From assembly GCA_013399305.1 (NCBI GenBank), contig VXAI01000092.1:446372-510371 (forward strand): 64,000 nucleotides of DNA, in the 5' to 3' direction. The first letter of the stretch is position 1; each line of letters begins with the position of its first letter. Source of the DNA: Rostratula benghalensis. Lineage: Eukaryota; Chordata; Aves; Charadriiformes; Rostratulidae. Of the stretch, positions 12,796 to 23,800 are shown piece after piece. The notes beneath the pieces were generated by a model that saw only the letters and a list, made by a program, of their open reading frames with translations, was not told the origin of the DNA and did not search any database. The position numbers were made by a program, and so were the translations under genes.

Positions 12796-15700
12796 ACCAA
12801 ATGAGCTCAGCAACACGCTTTTATTTCAATGGATGAATCATATGTTGGTCTGCAGTCAATTTTAAAAGCCAGTACGATGCTGCAATCATCCCTGCATTTC
12901 AAACTCAAAAGAGGAACGTTCGGTCTTTTTTAAAAAATGGTTTCTATTGGAATTTAAAGAACACAAGTGGGAAAACATTTCTACCAGCATACAAGTGCTG
13001 TGTCAGGAAGTTCAAAAATGAGCACTTACAGTAACCTAAGGAATGTACATTCCCAGGACAGCTTGTCTTCATGGGTGGGGGCTGCATCACCCCCCTCCTG
13101 TCCATGGATGCAGATGTACTGGACGATAAATATAGTTGGAAGGGAACAGGTGACACTCCAGCAGAACTCCCTCAATGCTATGCTAGGAAAGAGCCTTAAA
13201 TCCTCTCTCAGGGCTTGTAGGAAGCAGAGGCTGACAGAGAGGCAGTGAATCAGACTTTCTGCCAGAGCCAGCCTGCGCTGCCCTCTACGCAGCCTGGGCT
13301 TTCCATCAGATCAGAGGTTACATGTGGCCTCAGCTACTGCATCTGCTCTTCATGGACCCCCTGCCATCAAAGGCGTGGGTGTAAAAAAAAAATAATAAAA
13401 AAATCTAGAATAATTCTGGATGGCCTCACAATGCTTGTTTTTTTGCAAATGCTTCTTTGGCGGAAGCTGACGAAATTCCATGCATAACAAGTATTTATTA
13501 AGAAATTTCTCCCCCTTAAAAAACCCGAGCTCCACAACGTCCTCTTTGAAAGTAAACAAACAAACAAATAGAAAAAAGATTTTTCAAGAATGCCCAGAGC
13601 ACAATGCTCAGGAAATGAGGCAATTTTGTATCTGGATTACATTACCTGAAACAAAGCAAATAAAGATTTAAAAAAATATTTATAAAAGCAGTTTATGAGA
13701 TTACATTAAAAACAATTGCACCCACTTTTATTTAAGTGGAAATGGCCAATGCTCTGCTTGCAAAAACTAACAGTTAGCAGATGCCTTTTTGTTCAATGTA
13801 AGATGAGCACTGAATAAAAATAGGTTGGTTTACAGCATCTTCCAGGCTATTGATATAGAATCTTACACAAACTCAGGGAGCAACTAGTCTTTTTAATGGG
13901 TCTTATTAAACAGATAGTACTTATTCCATTAACTTCTTTACTTTGAGTCGAAGTTCCTATACCTGATGGTAGCATACTTGCAATCAAGCTGTGCAATTAC
14001 AAAAATAATTTAAAACATAAACGAAGCAGTTTAGTACAACCATAATAAAACTGAGCTAACAATTTAATAACTGACTAAGTCTCCTCCTCCTACAAACTGA
14101 CTTGCCAGTGGACTTGGTTGGAGAGGAGGACAGAGGAAATTGAAAGCACAACCATCAGGTCTTCAGCTCCAAGGCAGGCAAATGCTCCCACAATACAGAC
14201 ACTGGCCTGATGGAAAAGTGCTGCTACTAATTGCTAATTAACACACTAACAATACTTAACTTTAAAATAGCCTATTTCCTCCTATTTTATTCTTAAGTTC
14301 TCATTTCTTTCAAGTTTCAGAAAGTAAGCAAAAAAATAACACAGCTATTGACATAGGAGCTAAGTTCTTTGGATGAAGTTTGGTGTTTCAGACACCACGT
14401 AATACTCTCACGAAAAAACAATAGCTTAATGTGCAAGATCCTGAATTTTAAGGGAATTAAAATTAAATATTTCAAAAAGAAGAAGAAAATCCTTGTCCCA
14501 AATAAAATACATGTGCTTTCATAACAGTATTAAAAGCTTCATTTCTACACACGCTCAAAGCAGCACACCATCATAAGGCAGTAGGCTTAATTTTGTCACC
14601 AGCCCAGGGTTAACTGTTACTCTTTAAAATTCATGCTGGTGCAATTTTACAGGATAATTTCCCTATTTTATTCAAAGCTTCATAAAACAGACTCTCATCT
14701 AACTACCTGTTAGAAGCAGTTATAAATTGTAGGGTATTTTTTGTTCACAGCTGAACAATATATTTCTTAGAGATACAGTATTTCATAAGATCTCAATCTA
14801 GTGTCATCAAACTAACAGAAGTCAAGTGCTCAGAACTACAGAAAACTGATTCAAACCAATTATTCTAAATGCTTTAAAACATTCCTAGAACCTTCTTATG
14901 CAGCATATTTGGTGTATATATATAGAGAGAGAATGATGATTTGAAATGGCAGAGTTTTTATTAGCGTGTTTTGGATTGAACCTACATATTTCATATATAA
15001 CTTAACTATGTAAGCTTAACCATATTAGTGCAAGTAATGAGAAACCACCCCCATAGGAGTACCAATAAAACTTTATAATAAGCATTTGCCCAGACAAGTC
15101 TCAATTTTTTAGGTTGTGATGAATTTTGCGCTGTTATAGGCCCATCTTTCTGAGCTGCTGCTGTGTGCTGTTGCCTACCTCCATCACGCGATGCAACGCA
15201 CACATTTTCTTCAAGCCTGCTTGCCTAGTCCCTCTGTTAAAATGTCAGGGTTTTCTTGAAGAGTGAATATGCTCCATAATCTACTTAAAATATATCTTTT
15301 AATAATTAGCTTGTGTCCTCTTCCCATTCCTACCTTAGACAATGCGAGATAGCTGCATGTATACATATAGACACAAGAGTAGTCTTCGGGAAAGTCTAAC
15401 TGGAAATAGTCTTTAGCAACATTCACTGCAAATTAAACATTTTTTTATGCCATCTTCCCACCCTCCAGTCCTTGATATACAGAGTAAAACAGGAATATAG
15501 TGCATACAGCGGGAGAGAAGCTAACTTATTTCTTTCAAATAAACTTCATATTATTCTGAATTGGGATGATACATCTCTTCCAGATAAAACTGTCAGCAGA
15601 TAGACACAACATCAAGAAAAATTGTCGTGACTGATGAAATCGAATGCTTCAGAGCATAAAATACCATGCAAAGCTCCTGATGCTGTACTATATGATATGC

Positions 15701-16220
15701 AATATATAACACATAGTTCATGGCTATTTTACCCTCAGACATATGCACTAGAAACGAAAAATAACATGCTATTACAGTTGTACGAAAACATCAATATCAA
15801 CAATGCAATTACTAGCACAGCAGGTCTTCCTGAACAAGAGGCAATAAAAACTCCATGCTACCTGTTTTGCTGTGTGAGTTAGTGTGTGACTTGAAGTGTG
15901 GATTAGTTTTATTAACTTATTAATATGTTTAGGTAGGTGTTTTTAGGTGCTAGAAAGTTGCCAGCCATTTCTCAAACTCTTTTGGAAAGAGCCCTAGTGC
16001 TTCAGTAGCAAGCACAGGATATACATTCAATGCATGACTAAGGCATTTACTACTGCCCAAAAACCAGCCAGATGAGACCAGAACTTCTGCCTTCATGTAG
16101 CACTTGACTCTCTCCTCCATATTCTGTTACCTTTGCCTGACATGGAGACAAAAAGTACCAAAGAAAAGGGTAAGACGAGGCAGGGCTAGTCTTTGGTCCT
16201 CCAAGATGACCTCTATGGTC

Positions 16221-16242
16221 TGAGTAACTGCTGAGTAACTGC
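16221..16242. repeat. 11-bp tandem duplication
   Basis: TGAGTAACTGC occurs twice in direct succession, with a partial third unit (TGA). A small slippage-type duplication. Confidence 0.9.
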
Positions 16243-17225
16243 TGATATACAGCTCTCAGGCTCTATGTCCCTACTATTTTTATTATTAAAACTTCCTGCC
16301 ATGCTTCTCTGCCCTCTGATCCACTTTCAATTTGTCGGAAGACCTTATTAAAGCTTGTGTTTTCTAGAATTGTTCCCATAGATACGGAGATGGTATAAGA
16401 TTTCAGAAATTAATCATAGAAGTGGAATGGAGAGAACTTTGCCAAGTTTATTGTTAACGTGGTGGCAACTTGTACAATGACACACTTGAATGTTTCAGAC
16501 ATCAGAAATGAAGAAGTCCTAACGCATCCTTGTGAAACACTAAGTTAATGGATTAGTGATTTTAAACTTTTCTTCAAGCTTTGCTTTGTTAATTGATTTG
16601 TTAATTCTTTTTATATTAACTCCTACAATAACCGCCCTTTATATAGTATTTAACAGACACACATTGGAATCTGGAGTAAATTAAATTCATGACATGGCTG
16701 TGTTTCTTTGAACACAGGACAGCAACAGCAGAGAAAGATGAAAATGGAAGAATGATGAAAGAAAACATGTCAGAGAACAAATTTTCTCTTTGTTTTAAGT
16801 ATCTTCTTTCCAGCTGTCTAATCTCTGTCACTGCTCAATCCCTCTTAAAAATTCCACTGTAATTCAGATTTCTGAAAAAAGGTTAAGGTCTAATAAAAAT
16901 AGAATTTTTAATCTTTTGCATAAGCATATTATCTTAATATTGATTTTTTAAAAATACCATCTCATTTAGCAAAGATTCAGTATAGCTACAGACAAAAGGT
17001 ATACTGCTTTTCACAACTAGTGTGATGTATAAACTCTGGCCACAAAAAAAAAAAAAAGCAATATTTTTTACGTACAGCTCTCTTTCTGTGAACAATTTAA
17101 AACCCCACACTCTGGCTGCATGTTCAGTAGATCTCTGCATCATCATTTACATTTCTTTGGGTAATACTCCGTAAGAATGTATGTCATTAAATCCTTACAC
17201 CAGGTACTGGCTGTCAGACAAATTG

Positions 17226-17252
17226 AATCAAATGAATTGCAATCATTTGATT
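17226..17252. repeat. Perfect 10-bp inverted repeat
   Basis: AATCAAATGA and TCATTTGATT with a 7-nt loop. AT-rich, in the intron after exon D. Confidence 0.85.
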
Positions 17253-17351
17253 TCTTTATTCTGCAGTACAGGTAAAACAGAAAAAGAAATTTTTAGATTA
17301 TTTTATTCTGAGCTTTTATTCTGATATTTCTTATGATAAGCTGGGCCTATT

Positions 17352-17388
17352 AAAAAAAAAAAAAAAAGAAAGAAAAAGAGAAAGAAAA
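17352..17388. repeat. Poly(A) and purine-rich low-complexity tract
   Basis: A run of 15 A followed by GAAA and GAAAAAGA units, all purine. No polyadenylation signal at the proper distance, so not taken as a retrocopy tail. Confidence 0.85.
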
Positions 17389-17455
17389 GCCATTCATTAA
17401 GAGAAGGAAATTCTTGCAAAACCTTATTACTCAGCTGAATGAAAACTTAAAATAT

Positions 17456-17475
17456 ATGACATCATTAGATGTCAT
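17456..17475. repeat. Perfect 8-bp inverted repeat with 4-nt loop
   Basis: ATGACATC-ATTA-GATGTCAT. It contains TGACATCA-like half sites. It lies about 460 nt downstream of exon D in transcription. Confidence 0.8.
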
Positions 17476-17931
17476 TTGGAAGATCACTATAATTTTCTTA
17501 CAGCTTATGATCAAAACACCAGGTGCTTCTACAATGTTTACCTTTAAATTTTATCAGTAGGCTAACATAGGAAAATATTGTGATATTCAGTCATAAAAAA
17601 TGCTTTTTAGGGGAACAGCTTGGCTTATAACTCTTACTTCCTTAGAAAACCTTGAGAAACTAGGGTAAGGCCGCAATTCTGGTAATGAGAAAATAATATC
17701 AAGGAACAGGAAGAACTGTTTGTTAAAAGGTTAGATCTTAATTGATTTCAAACTTTCTACACACTTAACTTGATTCAGCTGTGGGGTATAATCCTAAAAA
17801 TATGTATATTTACTGTTTGATTTTTAAACACATCCTAGAAGTCTCTCAGCTGTTTTCCACCAATCCTGTATCTTTGAGAAGTGCAATTATTTTGGCAGTT
17901 GTAACTCAGAGTAAATGTTAAACACTCTTAC

Positions 17932-18634
17932 CTGTACATTTGTAGTCTGACGCTACTCCTTTAAGACCAGCATCAAACACTGATATTTCTACCTTTTGCT
18001 TTCTGTGGTGGCAGCTCAGGAGCACAGAGGGCTGTGACACAATGAGGTAGAGAAATGGCTGTAGCTCTATGTCTCCAGTTCCCCTGCGACCAGGCTGACG
18101 AACTATAGTTACACCCAGGGCTTGTCGAGCAGATGATCTTGTGGACGCATGTAGAGTCTCCAGTGACAAAAGACCTGTTTTTCTCCCAGTAGAGAGGGGA
18201 ACATTACTGTTCAGAAGATCATCTGCTGTGACGGATGAAATGCAAGGCTGATCGGGATTCTTGGCATCATGGCTGACACCTGAACCCACTTCAGGAAGGT
18301 TTAAGGAGCTTTTGCTTATTTTCTCACCATCTTTCTGATCTTGTACTGACTTGGATTTAGGTAAGGCACTGCATGAGTAAGTCATCAAGGAGATTCGACT
18401 TGCTGTAACAAAAATGTCAAAGGGAATGAAATTGAGATTCTTCACGATGGAAGACTGGCGGGAAGGACGGGCGATGCGGTGCTGGCTGGTACCACTGTTC
18501 TGCTCAATCTGAACAATTCTGATCTTAACACTGTCGCTGCCAATTCCACTGTCCTGTGCTCCACTGTAACGGGAAGAAGTCTCAACGGTTCCTCCATCAG
18601 ACACATCTGTTTTTTTCTGCTCTTGTTTGGAAAC
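17932..18634 (-). CDS. VPS13B: VPS13B large internal coding exon D (703 nt)
   Basis: This is the longest exon here: acceptor CCTGTGCAG, 234 full codons plus one base, then TACAG|GTAAGA. Frame 0 is set by the preceding exon, so the GTG-CAG just before the exon is intron sequence and not a start. Residues 1 to about 50 are polar and Ser-rich (VSKQEQKK, RYSGAQDSGIGSDS), probably a flexible loop. Next come RPSRQSSIVKNLNFIPFDIF and an ordered block ISLMTYSCSAL. A second low-complexity, variable segment around residues 95-145 follows. The exon closes with the conserved-looking SLETLHASTRSSARQALG, VRQPGRRGTGD and LLSCHHRKQKVE. The order and wording of these peptides match VPS13B as I remember it. 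The split last codon (G + AT, Asp) is completed by exon E. No stop or frameshift. The loop/strand division is inference. Confidence 0.96.
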
Positions 18635-18894
18635 CTGCACAGGAAAATATTATATTAACTTACAGTATCCATATCCCAACTGTTTCCATTTCAGTGGCAG
18701 CAAACAATCACTATATAAACATGATGTCAAAGAAGAGAATTATAAAAAAATATCTGCCAAGTTAACTTTAACACAGTAATCACTCATGAAAGCACAGCAG
18801 GTGTCTGTTCCAATGAAATGATGACTCACAACAGATGAAGTGCCAAAAGCACATGTGAAGGAAAAAAACCAGCAGTAATGATTTCTAGGCTTAA

Positions 18895-18908
18895 ATATAT
18901 ATATATAT
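18895..18908. repeat. (AT)7 microsatellite
   Basis: Fourteen bases of alternating A and T, 260 nt upstream of exon D in transcription. A short simple repeat. Confidence 0.9.
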
Positions 18909-19989
18909 TAATCTTTCTTTAAACTCTTAAAATATTTACAAGAAATTTATAGCTTAATATAAAACCACATCTCTGTGAAATAATGTATGTAAATAAAAAG
19001 CCCAGTCAGAATTGTTTTCCAGTTTCAAGTACTGAAGCTCAAAAGGTCCTCTTTGGCACTACAATATTTTACTGTGACTAGATTAAACAAAATGCAATAT
19101 TAATTTACTGAAAAAAAACCCCAAACCTAAATGAAAACTGTAGGCTAAAATGCACAAATATTATGTTGTAGAAAAAAATATTTGTCTTAAGTGTCATAGA
19201 AATGACAGCTGTCTTACATAAAACACTAAAGTTGAAGAAACATCAGCGCTATCTAAAGACTGCCTCTGGGATGGGGCATGAGTTTTCAGCTTACCAAAAC
19301 TACAGAGAGTCTTTGCTGTGACATCCACAGGGTTTCACATGAGGAATCATTCCATACTTCAAAAAGAAAACATAAACCACTGATAAACAGTAAAAATAAC
19401 TTCCCTTCTTTCACAGGAAATGCAAGAGTGAAACAAAAGTTGCAAGGATGTGTCCAGGGACCACATAGCGCCATGTCAAAAGACAGGGATATCCAAGACA
19501 AGGAGGTGTTTCAGGAAGAAAACACATCCAATACAGCTCAAGAAGCGAGCAAAAATCTTACAAAGAGCTTAAGAACAAGATCAGGAGCATATGCTAAAAT
19601 ATTTAGAGGAAAAAAACCTGCAGAAATTCAGTAATAATAATAACAACAACAACAATGTATGGCCAACTCCTCTGATTCATATGGAGTTTAAAGTCATTAA
19701 TTCAGCCTGTCTGGCTTCCCCAGCATAACACGTCTGTGCTGCCCAGTAGAGTTGTTTGTTTATGCTCTGCTCCATACAAGAACTAACAAAAGAAATGCCC
19801 AAGTCAATCAGATTTGTGACCTGTCCAGCCCAGTACGCTGGTTCTGACAGCACAAGGAGACTGTCGAGAGAGAGTGTGGACTGTGGCCACTTCCTGCACT
19901 CTTCCTCTCCCACTCCCCAAGCATCCAGAGCTGTTGTGTTTAGGATGCCAGTGGTACACACCTGTGCAGTCAGTGTAGTTACCATATCT

Positions 19990-20475
19990 GTACTGCTAGT
20001 CTACAAACTCCTCCACCTCCTTTTTGAACATGCTTACAGTGTCTGGCCTCCACAGCCTTCTGGGGAGGGAAGGTCCAATTTCTTTTTTTTTTTTCTCTGG
20101 TTCAAATCAATCTCCTGCTAGTATCACTGCATTTTCCCATCTTTTGAACATTCAGAATTATCACTGTTGATAGGACTTTGTAAACCTTGATCATAGTCTC
20201 CTCTCTGCCTTCTCATCTCCAGACAAGGAAATCCTTTTTAGGCTCTCCTCACAAAACAGCTGCTCCAGCACCTTTAATAATTTTAGCTTCCCTTCTCTAC
20301 TTTTGTAACTTCCACTATGCACCTTCTGAGTACTCTACACAGTATTCAAAAAGTGGGATTGCTATGGTTTTATACAGCAGTAAAACAATGCCTTCTGTCT
20401 TGTTCTCAGTCTCCATCCTGATGATGTCCAATATTTTTTCAGGGTTTTTTTTGGCTGCTGCTGCACATTGACTTG
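19990..20475 (-). mobile_element. Ancient CR1/L3-like LINE fragment
   Basis: Read on the plus strand this is the reverse complement of an old CR1 (L3-like) element of the kind abundant in turtles and crocodilians. Markers in order are a CCTTTTTGAACATG block, GTCTGGCCTCCACAGCC, the GTCTCCTCTCTGCCTTCTC block, GCTCCAGCACCTTTAATAAT, CACAGTATTCAAAAAGTGGG, a segment with TTTATACAG, and GCTGCTGCACATTGACTTGA. The element's sense strand is minus. The order of blocks is preserved but all frames are broken, so this is a pre-avian relic. Confidence 0.8.
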
Positions 20476-20557
20476 ATGATTTCATTTCTTTATTCCAGAA
20501 CTTACTTTAGTAGTTTCTTTTAATCTTCTCCATTCTAGTGAATCTTTTAAAAGGGGG

Positions 20558-20623
20558 ATATAAATTAACTTAAACTTCCTCTTGAAAAATATATAAATTA
20601 ACTTTAACTTCCTCTTGAAAAAT
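20558..20623. repeat. 33-bp tandem duplication, two copies
   Basis: Two head-to-tail 33-nt units (20558-20590 and 20591-20623), each beginning ATATAAATTAACTT or ATATAAATTAACTT with one base changed nearby and ending CCTCTTGAAAAAT. They differ at one position only. Such similarity against a strongly diverged background points to a recent duplication. Confidence 0.95.
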
Positions 20624-20865
20624 AATGAATTACAAACACTTAAAAATTTTATCAGCAACTTAACTACAGGAATGAAAGACACTGAATTTCTTCAAACTTT
20701 GGTCTTTATGCAACAAAATGAATAGATTCTACCTATACTACACAAAGTGGGTTGTAGGAGAGTTAAAAATCAGGGCTTTTTTAAAGGTTACTTTATATTG
20801 TGCATCATGAAACAAAGGGAGCAACCCCTTCTCCTTTTCTTTAAAGGAAAGAACATACTGGGGGG

Positions 20866-20882
20866 AAAAAAAAAAAAAAAAA
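20866..20882. repeat. A17 homopolymer
   Basis: Seventeen A after a G run. No AATAAA upstream; a simple repeat. Confidence 0.9.
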
Positions 20883-23800
20883 GTATTACAGAGGAAATCC
20901 TAAAACAGAACCATTAACTAGCTGAGATCTTCTTTGAAAAGGCTTTTGCCAGCTCTGGTTACAATCTTTTCAGATTCACTCATGTACATATTTTTTAAAT
21001 AACCAATAAAATTCCTTGTGGCTGATTTCTATGGCAGACTTGTATCACTGGCTTCTAAATGTGATACCACTTTTAATGCAGCCTTCGTAAAAATAACTAG
21101 AGACAATTTTAATGAATTACTACACTGTGAGCCAAGAGATCCTGATTCCTCCAGATATCCTAGCAAAGTTAGGCTATTTACACCCCAGTCTTTCTGTCTG
21201 GTAAACTATGAAGTGCTTCACCCATATTCTGCACTGATGGCACATTTGAAAATGGCAGAAATGGTTTTACTGCTCACAGGTATTGAGGGCAAGCAAAAGA
21301 CAAGGAATGGAGCTGTGAAATAATCTCGCCATATCAGTTCATGAAAATGCTGCCTGAAACAAAGTAGAGGTCACACGCTGCTAAGCCCAGCAATTTTTAA
21401 TTGGTCCATGAAAGCATGGTTCTGTAGGGAATGATGTTCTTATGGGTACCTGCATGATATTCTTTTGTTCTCCTCTATGTAGCAGATATTTCTACAGCTA
21501 CCTAACACATCGGTTATGCTTGAGTTGGCTAGAGGGATTGAAAATACAATGTCATCCACTAAATGCTAATCTTCCTGCATATGTCTGAGGGAAGAGTGCA
21601 AGCACAGTATTTCTGGATTCCGAAGGGAACCTCACTTCTTCTCACCTAAAGAGATTTGACTTGAAGCCTATTTCTTTTCTTCTGTCTTTTAAAATAATTA
21701 TTTATTAAATGTGCTGGTCTGTGTAAAGCACCTCAAGGAAGTCGAGAAAGTAGCTCTGCTTCAATCTCTCTTCAGACTACAGCTTCTCTGTGAAGACTAC
21801 TGCAAGGGTGGTAATTGGTCCCAACTGCTGAGTTTCCTGTTAGGCGGACATTCGACTACAGAAACTTTACTGAGACTCCAAATCAATTCACTCAGGTCAC
21901 CGAACAGCAGTCAGATGGCAACTTCTGCTCAGTTCTAAGCAGCGTGGAATATGAACCAGTGCCCGAAAGGTGAAAGACACCGTATCTTATTACGGTTTTC
22001 CATGCCACCCGGTTCCACAATGAAACTTTGACTTATGTATGCTCGTACCGCATATATTATAAAGGTTGGAACGAGTGAGTAATGATTTGCAAGACAGCTT
22101 TATATAACAACTGGGTACAAAATAAAGGTGCAGAAGTACCGCTGGAATTTCTTGCGTCAATTTCAGCTCACTAAGCATCAAGCCTTCCAACCAGGTTTCA
22201 CAGTTAACCTGAAAATACGCCTAGTAATAAACTTGGGAATCATTTAGGTATTCCTCTAATGGGATAAGGATATGAAAGGGAATGACTCTCAGTATAACAA
22301 CTCTTAAAAGATTCTTTGCTTTATTATGGAATAAATGGGCCAATACTTTAAAGATTTCAAAAACAGCGTATCAGCTTGCTGTGACCAAATGTAATGGTAA
22401 CATTTATCATTGGGCTGCATTATATCAATTCTCTTACTCTTTACATAACCCATTTAAAATGAACAATAAAAGTTTTCTTTAATTAGCTACTGGTGTGCAT
22501 TAACATGATCATGATTAAACCATAAAAACCAACTGTACATTACTCTGGTCCCCTGTCCCATGTGTTTTGAATTATTTTAGTTGAAAATGTACTTTGAGTC
22601 CCTTTTAAAAGTTCGACCTTCTGCTTTCAGAGAATTAAATGCATATTACTGTAGTGGAGAAGATAATGTTTCAGACCTCCAGGCATATATTAAACACACT
22701 GGCAGCACATTAGACAAAATGCTTTACTTATTAGATACTTCCTATTCTAAACAGTGTCATCAAAGGCTAAAAACAAAATCCATATAAAAGCTGCACAATG
22801 CTTCCACACAGAACCTGTGCCAAAATCCCTGTACTTTCCAACTAATGAGGAAAGGATGTGTACTCTTAACATATGAATGTAAGATTTTCCAAGCATTCAC
22901 TTTAGGAAACAGGACTATTGATTCCACATGGCTTATGTTAAATGAAACTGTATTGGTAAAATAACCTTTAAGATACTTGGCATGATAACTATAATTAAAC
23001 AGTATTCAAAGGAATAAAACAAAAGGGAATTTGGTTCCACAATGGCTAATTAAAATAAAATGAAAAAACACAGCATGTCATCTATCAAGATAAATTGTTA
23101 TTGTTTAAGAACTATTTAAATACTGTTAAAATATACTTTTAGATAAAATCTGAAAGGACTGGAAAAATATTTGTGGCTTAAAAATGGATAGTTTGGCGAA
23201 GAAAAAAGTATAGGATGCTGAAATTTTATGCTGAGATAATAGTTTTAAAGCTTTGAGCATAACCAGATGGTACTTAAATCAGAGGAATTCTACAGTTTCA
23301 CTGTCAGAATGAGTTGCAATATGGAAAGGTTTTCAATAGCTAGAAAAAACATGTCAAGATGATAGTTTACTTCTTAGATCACTTCAGTGCATTTTCTCTT
23401 CCTTTCACAGTTATATATCCTATCAATACTAGACACCATAGAAAAGTGTTGAAAGCTACACTAGTAGCTAGGGAACTGTGGCTAATTCTTCCTTTTCATG
23501 TGTTGAGATAGGTAACTTTACTAGCTTAACCCCCTGAGTTCAACAGGGCGTATGACACATATATCTACTTAGTGAAAGGGCATGGAAATAGTATGTCCGG
23601 TAGAACACACACAGAGGAAGAAGTACATCATAAAATCAAGCCTAAATAAATATATTCGCTTTTCAAAATTGGCAAGCAGTCCCATCCGAGATCACTGCAG
23701 TCTTAACCAGGTAACTCTTATTTATTTTCCATTCTGGATAAAAGTATCGAGATGGTACAGACATGTCTTCACAATCTTCACTCGATAAAGAGAGGCAATA

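Larger units (their letters stand above)
9304..17931 (-). other. VPS13B: VPS13B intron between exons D and E (8,628 nt)
   Basis: The intron is bounded by donor GTAAGA at 17931 and acceptor TAG at 9304. Exons D and E join in phase, so no exon is needed in between. Contents recognised: the second copy of the 41-nt dispersed motif, an imperfect 18-bp hairpin at 10213-10274, a degenerate CR1 3' end near 11850-12010, a GC/CpG-rich patch near 12615-12795, and hairpins at 17226-17252 and 17456-17475. The rest is AT-rich with short homopolymers. Confidence 0.85.

Noticed and set aside
17041..17057. A-rich tract as a retrocopy tail
   Set aside because: No AATAAA or ATTAAA at the proper distance and no change in base composition beside it. 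The same holds for the runs at 17352, 20866 and 56200.
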